A stretch of DNA of 64,000 bases from contig JBATTK010000169.1 in the NCBI GenBank assembly GCA_049670505.1, positions 1 through 64,000 of the forward strand. Direction: 5' to 3'. The notes under the pieces are model-generated. The model was given only the letters and a program-made list of their open reading frames with translations. It ran no database searches and had not been told where the DNA came from. The DNA is from JBATTK01 sp049670505 (GTDB taxonomy: Bacteria > Bacteroidota > Bacteroidia > Flavobacteriales > Flavobacteriaceae). Below, piece by piece: positions 1 through 8,517 of this stretch (position 1 is its first letter; every line of letters begins with the position of its first letter). The position numbers and the translations under genes are program-made.

Positions 1-25
1 TTTTATATGTACTGTTTTTTTGATC

Positions 26-205
26 CTATTGATCGTTACAGGCAGGTCTTCCTGACGGTGCGGGACCACCGGTTCCACAACCTCCCTGTAAGGATTCACA
101 AGGTGCACATGTACCGCGTGATCCTCCTGTGAGTCCATCGAGGGTTAAATTTGAAATTACTTTCTTGTTCAATGTTAAGTTAATGCTTCTAGCTTTTTTC
201 ATCAT
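26..205 (-). CDS. Class I lanthipeptide precursor peptide (LanA-like)
   Basis: A 59-residue frame directly downstream of the lanthipeptide enzymes on the same strand. Residues 1-28 form a charged leader (MMKKARSINLTLNKKVISNL, then TLDGLTGG) of the Lys/Leu/Asn type with a double-glycine end that is common in Bacteroidota class I lanthipeptides. The 31-residue core has Cys33, Cys36, Cys43 and Cys56, and Ser/Thr at 29, 32, 38, 45 and 51. These could be dehydrated and cyclised to up to four lanthionine rings, and the core is also rich in Gly and Pro. The start could be the first or second of two adjacent ATG codons (205 or 202). A 107-base gap separates it from the elimination protein, so it may have its own promoter, although I found no convincing one. 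The assignment rests on leader type, core composition and neighbours; no search was run. Confidence 0.85.
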   Translation of the reverse strand: MMKKARSINLTLNKKVISNLTLDGLTGGSRGTCAPCESLQGGCGTGGPAPSGRPACNDQ

Positions 206-312
206 ATAGTTTTAAATGTTATTACTACAAAATGTAATAAAATTACTACATAAATAATAATAAATAACTTCTTTTTGAAATTATTAACTATTTCTGTATT
301 TAACGGAAAGCA

Positions 313-1200
313 TTAAATTTTTCTTAATGCCATGGTGGTTCTATAGTGTCGGTAGAGAAAATCATAGCACACCATCTCGTTCAACCGATTCTTGGATTTA
401 AATAACCTGTTCATTAACATATGGATATAGCTTCCCATTAGGTTGTTCAGATTTAATTCTAATTTCTGCCTTTTCCTAAAATCCAGTATTAGGTTATTTA
501 CGGGCCTCAATAGTTCCTTTTTATTAGCTAAAATGCTTAAGATAGGCTCGTAATCCGGTTCTTTTTCCTTGGTAAACACCATAAAACCTTCTATATTTTC
601 CCGCTCCTTTCTATACATTTCGTCCAGTTGCTTTTTTAAGGGTCTGGACATACCAAATTCCCTTCCAAAACCTGTTTTAAGACCATCTATTAAAACCAAT
701 TTTTCATCAAGGGTATACTTAAAACCATCCAATAGATGATCAATGGAACGGAGACCGTATAACCAACGTAATTGTTCACCTTCATCTCCCTCAACCAGAT
801 CCAGAAACTGAACAATGGAATCACTGTCACGATAAAACAAAGTTTCTGAAAGTTCTATGGTATTAGCTCCATAGCGCTCTAGCTCCCTTTGATAGGTGTC
901 CAGTTGTATCTTCCAAATTAAATCTAGCTCCATAAAATGGTTTAGCGGTTCGTGGAGTGAGCTTATAAGCTCGCCGAGATTACTTTTGTCAGGACAATGG
1001 AAACGTACCCTCAGATGATTTTTGGGGTCTGCATAGCGAATAAAGAACCACTTATCAATGAATCCCTTTTTTATGAATTCTTCGGTCATAGGTTTAATGA
1101 TCTGGGTCAAAATAAGATCGGCCGTTTTAGGACCGGTATAGAGCTTATAGTACACCCATTCACTTCCGATACCAAAATTTCGTTGCGGTATATTATCCAT
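313..1200 (-). CDS. Lantibiotic dehydratase elimination domain protein (SpaB C-terminal / thiopeptide-type)
   Basis: This 295-residue protein matches the C-terminal elimination half of class I LanB dehydratases, also found as stand-alone thiopeptide-type bacteriocin proteins. Recognisable features are the N-terminal EWVYYKLYTGP stretch and the WFFIRYADPKNHLRVRFHC block near residues 50-70. In the family this half removes glutamate from glutamylated Ser/Thr to give dehydroamino acids. The gene overlaps the preceding glutamylation gene by 8 bases, which implies translational coupling and a two-subunit dehydratase, as described for pinensin biosynthesis in Chitinophaga. The two parts total about 1048 residues, close to a one-piece LanB. 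Confidence 0.9.
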   Translation of the reverse strand: MDNIPQRNFGIGSEWVYYKLYTGPKTADLILTQIIKPMTEEFIKKGFIDKWFFIRYADPKNHLRVRFHCPDKSNLGELISSLHEPLNHFMELDLIWKIQLDTYQRELERYGANTIELSETLFYRDSDSIVQFLDLVEGDEGEQLRWLYGLRSIDHLLDGFKYTLDEKLVLIDGLKTGFGREFGMSRPLKKQLDEMYRKERENIEGFMVFTKEKEPDYEPILSILANKKELLRPVNNLILDFRKRQKLELNLNNLMGSYIHMLMNRLFKSKNRLNEMVCYDFLYRHYRTTMALRKI

Positions 1201-3454
1201 TTTCTCTTTCTTTTTGCAATTTCAACTTTTCCTTATTAAAGAAAGATATCACCAATTGATTGGTGTAATACCCTTTACCTTTCAATGGTTTAACAATACC
1301 CTGATCTGTAAACAGAAATTCGGCAAGGAGAAAATCCGCTCTGTTTTTTACAGCATCCAATAACATTTGTACGGATGTCATATTCTCAAAGTTGATCAAG
1401 AGCTCATTATCCCCATCTATCAACAAGGCATAGGGGGGTAGTTTCTTTGCTTTGGTAAACCGGGCAACTTCTTTCTTGAGGGTCACAACATCCTCCCTTT
1501 CCGCCAAAAGTATTCGGATGTCTTCTTTTTTTATTTTCCATTTGGCCTCGTGTAATATTAAGTTTCCATATTCCACCCTCGGTAAAAAGTCCCTATTCTT
1601 TCCCAAGAACCCAAAATTAAAGTAGAGCCCACCTCTTAGGCCCTGCTGTTGCATATCACAGAGGAAATGGTATATAGGTAAGGCATTATGGGAAAAATTA
1701 TGTGCGTTTGTTAAGCGGGGTATGATTTCCTTATTAAGTTTTTTTGACCGTAAAAGTATACGGTCGTTCCTCACGGATATGTATAGGTCATCTAAAGGAA
1801 TCTGATTTTTAATGGGGATGACCGACTTTGCCAGATATGGAATTTCATATTCCCGAAGCGAAGGGCGCATGAGGATATTACCGACCCTTGCTTCCGGTAA
1901 ATGAACAATTTCTGCCAATACTTTATCCGTATTCATTGACTTTTCCATATCGGTGATACTCTGGGTGAACCCATTCAACGCTTTATCTCCATGACAAAAC
2001 CTTCCCAATAAATTGGCGGCACTGGAACCACCGATACCGGAAAACTTTATTTTCTCCTCTCCATGATCTTTTATCAACTCTACCATAGTGGACAATGTAT
2101 CTGGCAAATCCTCCCAGTTTTCAGAAAAATTACTGAAATCATTATCTTCTAAACTAATTTTATAATTCCCTGCCCGATTACAAAAAATTAGTTTTTCTTC
2201 AAGAACTTTTTGTACGTTGTTCCAATGGACCTTAGTGTTATTGAACAGGTCTTCTTTTGTGGGCAGTACAATATCGTCAACTAAAGGATTTACATCTCCA
2301 CTTCCTCTGTCCTGTAGGTATCCTATTCCGGTTTCCACATCGAGAACTTTTGAAAGTGGCATTTCACGTTCTTCATAACGGTCATAGAACGCCTCCTTAA
2401 ATTTGACCAAGTTACCTTCTACGGTCGGACTTGTAATTTTGTTCAATAAAAGCATCCCCTTCTTAATACTTTCGGCAATATCTTGGGATAACTCGTTCCT
2501 TCTTGGCCGTAATTCCATATCGGTCTGGAAAAGATATTTTAATTCAAATGTAGTAGTAAGGCCCTTTAGCTGTTCACTTAAAGTTATGTATGTCTTAGGA
2601 TGGTTTCCAAGACGGCTATCCAGGGCATTTAGTTGCGTTTTTACGTGCTCCAAAAGATAAATTTCATTTTCGGTACCTTTTAGTTTTTTTAATACGTTCA
2701 GTATTTGTGTCATGAATTCCGGACCGGACACCGAGGGTTCCAATTCACTGATCAATAACTGACTTTCCAATAATTCATCTATAAATATATTGGCTTCTTT
2801 TTCAGAGATGGCATCCTTGACCAGTAGTGGTAACAAATCTTTTAAGTAGGTCCCGGATCTGGCATGTGCTAACACATCTTTTAAATAGGGCGAATGGTCT
2901 ACCTCAATAATATGATGTTGTCTCTTGCTATCTACATAGTAATACTCAATATATCTTAATTGATTTCCTACGGAATAAATACTTGAATTGGGATAATATA
3001 GTAGTTGTTCCCTAATTTTCTTGTTCTTGGACAGATCTTGTGAGAGGGCTACCAAGTAGTTCATGTCCAAACGGGTATGCCTTTTGTTCCGCTCAGGTGC
3101 AGTATTTATGATTGAAGTGTGATGGGCAAACTGCCCCAAGCTACATCCGGCAAAAAGACCAAAAGGGGTACATCTAGTAGACATCCTGGTCAAGTATTTC
3201 AACATGGAAAACCTAAGTTTGCGTTCCTTTTTGGCATCTAGATTCCCATCGATCCATTTTTCCACTTCAAAATAGAGCGTAGGTGATGCCAAGAAACAGG
3301 ATTCCTTGACCAGAGGGTTTTTGAATACCTTTTTTAAATCAGCATTTGAAACGGTATCCCCTGAGGTTAGATTTAGATAAAAATCAAGATTAAAAAGAGA
3401 TGTTCGCAACACAAAATTGGAGAAGTAATGATACGGATTTTTGATTGTACTCAT
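1193..3454 (-). CDS. Lantibiotic dehydratase, N-terminal glutamylation protein (split LanB)
   Basis: This 753-residue protein carries the hallmark motif RCTPFGLFAG at residues 94-103 (family form R-A-T-P-F-G-L-F-A-G) and aligns with the N-terminal glutamylation domain of class I LanB enzymes. In the family, glutamyl-tRNA is used to activate Ser and Thr of the precursor. It lacks the C-terminal elimination domain, which the next overlapping gene supplies. It starts 7 bases after the LanC stop, so lanC-lanB(N)-lanB(C) read as one operon. The cytosolic location follows from the absence of a signal peptide or membrane segments. Confidence 0.92.
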   Translation of the reverse strand: MSTIKNPYHYFSNFVLRTSLFNLDFYLNLTSGDTVSNADLKKVFKNPLVKESCFLASPTLYFEVEKWIDGNLDAKKERKLRFSMLKYLTRMSTRCTPFGLFAGCSLGQFAHHTSIINTAPERNKRHTRLDMNYLVALSQDLSKNKKIREQLLYYPNSSIYSVGNQLRYIEYYYVDSKRQHHIIEVDHSPYLKDVLAHARSGTYLKDLLPLLVKDAISEKEANIFIDELLESQLLISELEPSVSGPEFMTQILNVLKKLKGTENEIYLLEHVKTQLNALDSRLGNHPKTYITLSEQLKGLTTTFELKYLFQTDMELRPRRNELSQDIAESIKKGMLLLNKITSPTVEGNLVKFKEAFYDRYEEREMPLSKVLDVETGIGYLQDRGSGDVNPLVDDIVLPTKEDLFNNTKVHWNNVQKVLEEKLIFCNRAGNYKISLEDNDFSNFSENWEDLPDTLSTMVELIKDHGEEKIKFSGIGGSSAANLLGRFCHGDKALNGFTQSITDMEKSMNTDKVLAEIVHLPEARVGNILMRPSLREYEIPYLAKSVIPIKNQIPLDDLYISVRNDRILLRSKKLNKEIIPRLTNAHNFSHNALPIYHFLCDMQQQGLRGGLYFNFGFLGKNRDFLPRVEYGNLILHEAKWKIKKEDIRILLAEREDVVTLKKEVARFTKAKKLPPYALLIDGDNELLINFENMTSVQMLLDAVKNRADFLLAEFLFTDQGIVKPLKGKGYYTNQLVISFFNKEKLKLQKERENG

Positions 3455-3461
3455 TGCCCAT

Positions 3462-4703
3462 TTAGCTTATCATTAAACATTCATCCCAGGTATTGGGAGT
3501 TTCCGACAAATAATCGATAATTACTAAACCTATGCCGGCTATTCCTTCCAACAAGGATAGCTCGGGCACGAAATTCTTTTCCAAGCCATTCCATTGTTTG
3601 TATCCCGCATAGCCGTCCTCATAGATTGCTTTTTGAATACCATCGTCTATCCAGAAATCGAGAATTTCCTTGAATGTTTCCATATTAGCTTCCTGTGAGA
3701 TTCTATTATAAACTAGGGCATTTCCATAAGAACCATGACAAATTCCTGCATCATTGACCATAGTTTCCTCCTGAGTTTTCCTATTTGCAGTATGATCAAG
3801 TATTTTTTGTGCACGTTGTTGTATCGCGGAATCCCCAAGTGACTTACCTGCTTGCATTAACGAAATGCCTATGCCCAAATCTCCATAGCACCAGGCAATT
3901 CTACTTTTATATTGGAGCTGTATTCCATTTTCTACCCAGCTTGGAAACAAGGATAGTTGATCAGTACGTTTGTTTTCAAAACTGAGAATATAGTTCGCGG
4001 TGCCACGAACGAGTTGTTGTGTAGATTCCTTAAATACGCCGAACTTCTGTAATCTTGATAGAAAATTAAGAATACTAGACATACCATGTGATAGACTTAG
4101 GTTATATCCTGAGATTCCTTTTTCAATATTTAGGGTAGATTCCCATTTTAAGGTATTTCCTTCGGATATGGCAAGGGTATCCAGGGTGTGGATCAACTCA
4201 AGAAGATAGAATTGGTACTTACTTTTCAAATGGGGGTCTACCGTATTTGTAAAACGACTTAAGAAATGAAAGCCATAACCAATGGCTCCATGTAAAAAAT
4301 CGTAGTTACCTTGCGTTAGATCAAACTTCATTTGATTATACAGATACTCATCAAATGGGGAAAGCAGGCCATCACAATCAATATCTACAAAGTTTTTGGC
4401 ATTCAAATGCTGAATGGTCCAGCCAAGCCCGGCAATACCGGTACAATACGTAGGGAAAGAGTAGCCGGAATTGATTTTATCAATGCAGTGCGAAATCATT
4501 TCGGTGCCAAAATCGGCATGCTCATCAACATCCAAATACTTGGAGTAGTAAAATTGGAATAGGGCAATGCCCGATATTCCGGCCAGTACACCCACGTCTT
4601 CCACTTCTTTATATTTATCTTGAAGAATATCACTGATTTTTTTCAGTTTTTGATGTAATAAAGGTTCGTGTTTCATCATAGGGAAAGGTGTAGGTTTTAA
4701 CAA
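3462..4703 (-). CDS. Lanthionine synthetase C family protein (LanC cyclase)
   Basis: This 413-residue protein has the LanC alpha/alpha-barrel signatures. Zinc ligands are visible at Cys272 (in AWCYGDLG) and Cys322-His323 (in ICHGSYGN), the conserved LSHG is at residues 203-207, and the C-terminal ELSLLEGIAGIGL is the usual last repeat. LanC proteins activate Cys thiols with zinc and add them to dehydrated Ser/Thr to close thioether rings. It is the first gene of the minus-strand lanthipeptide operon, and the 179-base gap to the divergent gene at 4883 should hold its promoter. All three zinc ligands are intact, so it should be active. Confidence 0.92.
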   Translation of the reverse strand: MLKPTPFPMMKHEPLLHQKLKKISDILQDKYKEVEDVGVLAGISGIALFQFYYSKYLDVDEHADFGTEMISHCIDKINSGYSFPTYCTGIAGLGWTIQHLNAKNFVDIDCDGLLSPFDEYLYNQMKFDLTQGNYDFLHGAIGYGFHFLSRFTNTVDPHLKSKYQFYLLELIHTLDTLAISEGNTLKWESTLNIEKGISGYNLSLSHGMSSILNFLSRLQKFGVFKESTQQLVRGTANYILSFENKRTDQLSLFPSWVENGIQLQYKSRIAWCYGDLGIGISLMQAGKSLGDSAIQQRAQKILDHTANRKTQEETMVNDAGICHGSYGNALVYNRISQEANMETFKEILDFWIDDGIQKAIYEDGYAGYKQWNGLEKNFVPELSLLEGIAGIGLVIIDYLSETPNTWDECLMIS

Positions 4704-4882
4704 CAGAAAAACGAGCAGTCAATATTGAAAATAATTTCTTTCTTAAGATACAGAAATTACGCTATTTATTGAAGAATTTTTAATTTTCCTTTTAAACTTT
4801 TTGAATTAAAGTATTTCATAAGTCTCTATCTTTATTTATCTTTCCTTGAACCATATACCTTTTGTTCAATTAAATCATAACT

Positions 4883-5620
4883 ATGAAATACGTATTCACT
4901 TGTTTTATTTTAATCGTTGCCAGTGGCTTCTGTTCATTTGCGCAAGATATTGGAGCAACAAATGCAGATCTCACTGCAGTAGGAAGAAATCCGGGATTGG
5001 ATTTTATCTTTCAACAATATAGGAACCAGCGCAATAAAGAAGTTCCGCGAGCCAATATCGTGGGCTCTCCATATGTATGGGAAGAGTTTAAGAAAGGACC
5101 TATTTATAGCCAAGATGGTTTGGAAGGATACGCTTACATACGCTATGACGGATACAACGAGGAAGTTCAGCTTAAAAAGTATCAAGAAGATGAAGAACTT
5201 CAAAAGCTTTTGCCTAGATTGGATATCTATTGTAAAGTAGATGGGCAGGAAATTTTATTTAGAGAGTTCTCGGATAAGAAAGGGGAATTAAAAAAAGGGC
5301 ATTTGTTTAAACTGGCGGAAGCCGATGGAATAACGGTATATCAGCGAAAGGCAAAAAAATACAAGGAAGGAAAAAAAGGCGCTACTTCCTTGGAGATGAC
5401 CGTGCCGGATAAATTTGTAGATGAATTTGAACTTTATGTCGGTACGGGAAACGAAAAAGGTACCATAAGTTTTATAAAGCCTTCCAAGAAAGAAATTTTG
5501 AAACTATTTAAGGACGAAGATAAAACAGGGAAGGTGAAGAAGTTTATTTCCGGTAGCAATTTAGACCTTAAAGATGCCAAGGATATAGCGCAAATTTTTA
5601 TGTATTATAATAATTTATAG
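4883..5620 (+). CDS. Secreted protein of unknown function
   Basis: I do not recognise this 245-residue protein. Residues 1-20 are a clear signal peptide ending FCSFAQ, so it is exported, probably to the periplasm or surface. The mature part is Lys/Glu-rich and soluble-looking, with no Cys cluster, repeat or membrane segment. It is transcribed divergently from the lanthipeptide operon and ends at a strong hairpin terminator. A role in lanthipeptide immunity is possible from position alone, but nothing in the sequence supports it. Confidence 0.8.
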   Translation: MKYVFTCFILIVASGFCSFAQDIGATNADLTAVGRNPGLDFIFQQYRNQRNKEVPRANIVGSPYVWEEFKKGPIYSQDGLEGYAYIRYDGYNEEVQLKKYQEDEELQKLLPRLDIYCKVDGQEILFREFSDKKGELKKGHLFKLAEADGITVYQRKAKKYKEGKKGATSLEMTVPDKFVDEFELYVGTGNEKGTISFIKPSKKEILKLFKDEDKTGKVKKFISGSNLDLKDAKDIAQIFMYYNNL

Positions 5621-5649
5621 ATTATCATCTAAATAGATTTAAAAAAGAA

Positions 5650-5685
5650 CCGCCCTGACCATAAACGTCAGGGCGGCTTTTTTTT
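5650..5685. terminator. Bidirectional intrinsic terminator
   Basis: A 10-bp perfect stem (5650-5659 pairing with 5667-5676, CCGCCCTGAC) with a 7-base loop is followed by a T run at 5678-5685 on the plus strand and by a T-rich run on the minus strand (A run at 5641-5647). It lies between the convergent ends of the secreted protein gene and the SusC/D operon and should stop both transcripts. Confidence 0.9.
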
Positions 5686-5703
5686 AGCAACTCTTAAAAT
5701 CAC

Positions 5704-6756
5704 TTAATCGTTGTTTGCCGTAAAGATATCTGGCCAATCTACACCACCTTCTCTTGTAAGCTCCACTGTACCGCGGTCACCTGCGGAACTAGCAAAATCA
5801 AGGGTCATAACGGGTCCGGTAACATTGGTAATGGTATAACTAAAACTAAAAGCTTCTTCCTCATCATCATCGGTTGGAATTACCTCACCATCCTCATTTA
5901 AAAATACCTCTCCATCTGGATTTAGATCAGTACAATCCCAAACAATATTGATCAGTTCACCGGTAGCGGCACCCCTGCCTACATAACAGTTTTCATATTG
6001 TCCAAAACTGAAATCGGTCGAGGCGAAACCACCTCTAACGGGATCACCATCTTCATCTACTCCAGGAGACCAGGTTACTTCTCCTATTACCGTATCGAGT
6101 GTACATACGGCACCGGAACCAGGTGCTGGGATTATATTTGTGGTGACATAAGTATGCGTACCCGATAAATCTTCCGTAATGGAACAAAGTACATCCGGAA
6201 AATACTCAAAAGGGGCAGCAAAGAAAGATCCGCCACTAACGGGCCCACCTACGTCATCGTTGGAGAATACCTCTCCGTTCGTAAGTGTTAATACTAATCT
6301 AAACTCAAACCTATCGTCGCCAATAACTAATGATTCATCTATACCTGTGGCGGTAACTAACTCATCTGAAGTATATGTCAAAGTAGCCTCTGGTATACCA
6401 CGTGGACCGGTGGAGAAATCTGCCGCGCTAAGGGTTTGTAATAGTACCTCCTCAGTGGAGATATCGTTTAATTCGGTGGAATTATCATCAAATGCCACAA
6501 ACACCTCTACCGACTGCAACAAAGCTCCATCTTCTTCATCCTGCTCTTCTACCACAAGCACATAATTGGAACCGGGATCAAAGGAATCCGTATCGTCATT
6601 AAAAACTAAATTATTGGTCTCGTCTATGGTCCTAATAATAGCCCCGACACCAAAGCCATCCAAAATACCATCCACGATCTTGTCATCTGTCTCACAAGAA
6701 TGTAGGATGCCCAGGGTAACCCCTAGAACAATTATTTTATTTATATATCGTTTCAT
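5704..6756 (-). CDS. Surface lipoprotein, third gene of a SusC/SusD operon
   Basis: This 350-residue protein begins with a lipoprotein signal (residues 1-21, ILHSC at the lipid site) and is very acidic, with many Asp/Glu and several Asn. I do not recognise a named domain. Proteins in this position (after SusD) are often SusE/SusF-like or other surface binding lipoproteins. It is 20 bases downstream of the SusD homologue, so it is co-transcribed. The D/E-rich stretch near residues 280-300 suggests calcium binding or a flexible linker (inference). Confidence 0.82.
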   Translation of the reverse strand: MKRYINKIIVLGVTLGILHSCETDDKIVDGILDGFGVGAIIRTIDETNNLVFNDDTDSFDPGSNYVLVVEEQDEEDGALLQSVEVFVAFDDNSTELNDISTEEVLLQTLSAADFSTGPRGIPEATLTYTSDELVTATGIDESLVIGDDRFEFRLVLTLTNGEVFSNDDVGGPVSGGSFFAAPFEYFPDVLCSITEDLSGTHTYVTTNIIPAPGSGAVCTLDTVIGEVTWSPGVDEDGDPVRGGFASTDFSFGQYENCYVGRGAATGELINIVWDCTDLNPDGEVFLNEDGEVIPTDDDEEEAFSFSYTITNVTGPVMTLDFASSAGDRGTVELTREGGVDWPDIFTANND

Positions 6757-6776
6757 AATTTTTACGAATTTACTTT

Positions 6777-8495
6777 TTAGTTAGCAATAGGAAATGTTGG
6801 CGATGCCGGATTGTTATCCCAGAATACCTGAACCGATTGATTGGGTTTAGGTTGAACGGCGGAGTTGTTGTTCACAAAATCCGCTGGATAATTTACCGAT
6901 CTAATGAATGCTCCCGGATCTGGTTCCAAATTCGGCTGAAGGGTTGTAGGAAAACCGGTCCTTCTATAAAAATTATAACCGTCGATCCCATTACCAAATA
7001 AAGCGACCAAGTATTGTTCTGCCAGGACATCCCATTTTCCGGAGTCATCGGCGGCATCAAAGGCGCTTCCTACATTATTACTATGATTGGTTATTTCGCC
7101 AGCGGTAGGGGCAAAAGATAAATTTGCACCTGCACTTAAAGAACCGAAGCCCTGTACTTTGGTAACGGACTTATCCAAGCCTGCTAAAATGAAACTTCTT
7201 GCAGATGGCATATCATTATCTACCATAGCTAGCTCGGCTCTCATAAAATCTACCCAAGATGCCAATATAATTGGTGTGATACCGGCACCTCCCGCACCAT
7301 CGCCTACAGATAGGCCATCAAATGTACTATCGTCGAATATACCTCCGACTGGATATACTCCATAAACGGTTCTCGTAAAACCATCTGGCGGAATACCGGC
7401 ATTTTGTCCGTGATCACGACCCCAATATCCGTTAGGTAATGTACAGAAGGTAAAATTACCATCCGTATAATGTTGTGGAGTAGGCTCTAAGGAACATGCG
7501 ATTGTTTCTTCGTTAGGTGGAATCTCTTCCCCCGGTACCGCATTTACCTGACGGTAGAAATAATATCGGATTCTTGGATCTTCATTAATGCTCATTAAAT
7601 TCATCATCCAATTGGGTAAATAATCCACCCCGCCGGAAGGAGAGTAATTGTCCGCATATCTCAGATGTCTAACATCTGGCTGAATAGCATTGGTACCCCA
7701 TTGGAACTCCAAGTCCTCAGAAGTCTCATCAATAAAATTCCCTGAGGTAAGAATGGCGTTAAAGTCACTTATTGCATTTGCATCTACCAATCTTCGCTGT
7801 AGATAAATCTTCATTTTTAAGGTATTGCAAGCTTTTACCCAGTTGCCCCAATTTCCTCCATAGTAGAAATCATTGTCCGGCTCCGTAATCACATCCCGCT
7901 CAAAATTAGCGATGGCATCGTCCAGTAAAAGCAATGCTGCATCATAAATACTAGCACCGGGATCTACAGATGGATTTAGAATAGGATTTTCTGCACTTGC
8001 TTGAATAGCTTCTGTATAAGGAACATCCCCAAAGAAATCTACCAAGGTTACAATGGTGTAGGCTTCAATGAATTGCCCTATAGCGGTGTGCCGAAATAAT
8101 TCATTGGCTTCCGCCGCGGGAGCCATAGCCCTAATATCCGCAAGGATTCCGTTTACTTCCAAGGCACTACCATCGTCCAATGTTTGTGCATTTTCCGCTT
8201 GGTAGGCAAGGTTCCATTCCTCATTTAAAAAGCCAGGGGATAGGTTATTGATGTTCTGATAATTACGACCATTTAAATAACCGATCCTAACCAAATCAGC
8301 ACCGTTTTGCCCCATCAACTCCGTAAATGTTGCAAAATCGACTTGGATTGAATTTAGGAATAAATCCGGGCTAGATTGATCGGGCCTTAGCTGGTTGGGA
8401 TTCTCTGCCAAATCCAATTCTATGGTTTCACAGGAGCTGAGAATAAAAGCTCCGGCGAAAAGTACCATACTTATATATTTATATATTTTTTCCAT
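6777..8495 (-). CDS. SusD/RagB family nutrient-binding outer membrane lipoprotein
   Basis: This 572-residue protein has a lipobox (AFILSSCE, residues 15-22) and the SusD/RagB architecture: an N-terminal helical region with NPNQLRPDQSSPDLFLNS, TPR-like helices, and a C-terminal YNFYRRTGFPTTLQP segment typical of SusD-like proteins. In this family the lipoprotein caps the SusC barrel and captures substrate. It closely follows the SusC gene (22-base gap). No carbohydrate-active enzyme lies nearby, so a glycan substrate cannot be inferred; peptides are equally possible. Confidence 0.93.
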   Translation of the reverse strand: MEKIYKYISMVLFAGAFILSSCETIELDLAENPNQLRPDQSSPDLFLNSIQVDFATFTELMGQNGADLVRIGYLNGRNYQNINNLSPGFLNEEWNLAYQAENAQTLDDGSALEVNGILADIRAMAPAAEANELFRHTAIGQFIEAYTIVTLVDFFGDVPYTEAIQASAENPILNPSVDPGASIYDAALLLLDDAIANFERDVITEPDNDFYYGGNWGNWVKACNTLKMKIYLQRRLVDANAISDFNAILTSGNFIDETSEDLEFQWGTNAIQPDVRHLRYADNYSPSGGVDYLPNWMMNLMSINEDPRIRYYFYRQVNAVPGEEIPPNEETIACSLEPTPQHYTDGNFTFCTLPNGYWGRDHGQNAGIPPDGFTRTVYGVYPVGGIFDDSTFDGLSVGDGAGGAGITPIILASWVDFMRAELAMVDNDMPSARSFILAGLDKSVTKVQGFGSLSAGANLSFAPTAGEITNHSNNVGSAFDAADDSGKWDVLAEQYLVALFGNGIDGYNFYRRTGFPTTLQPNLEPDPGAFIRSVNYPADFVNNNSAVQPKPNQSVQVFWDNNPASPTFPIAN

Positions 8496-8517
8496 TATAG
8501 TAATTTTTCTGTTTTAA

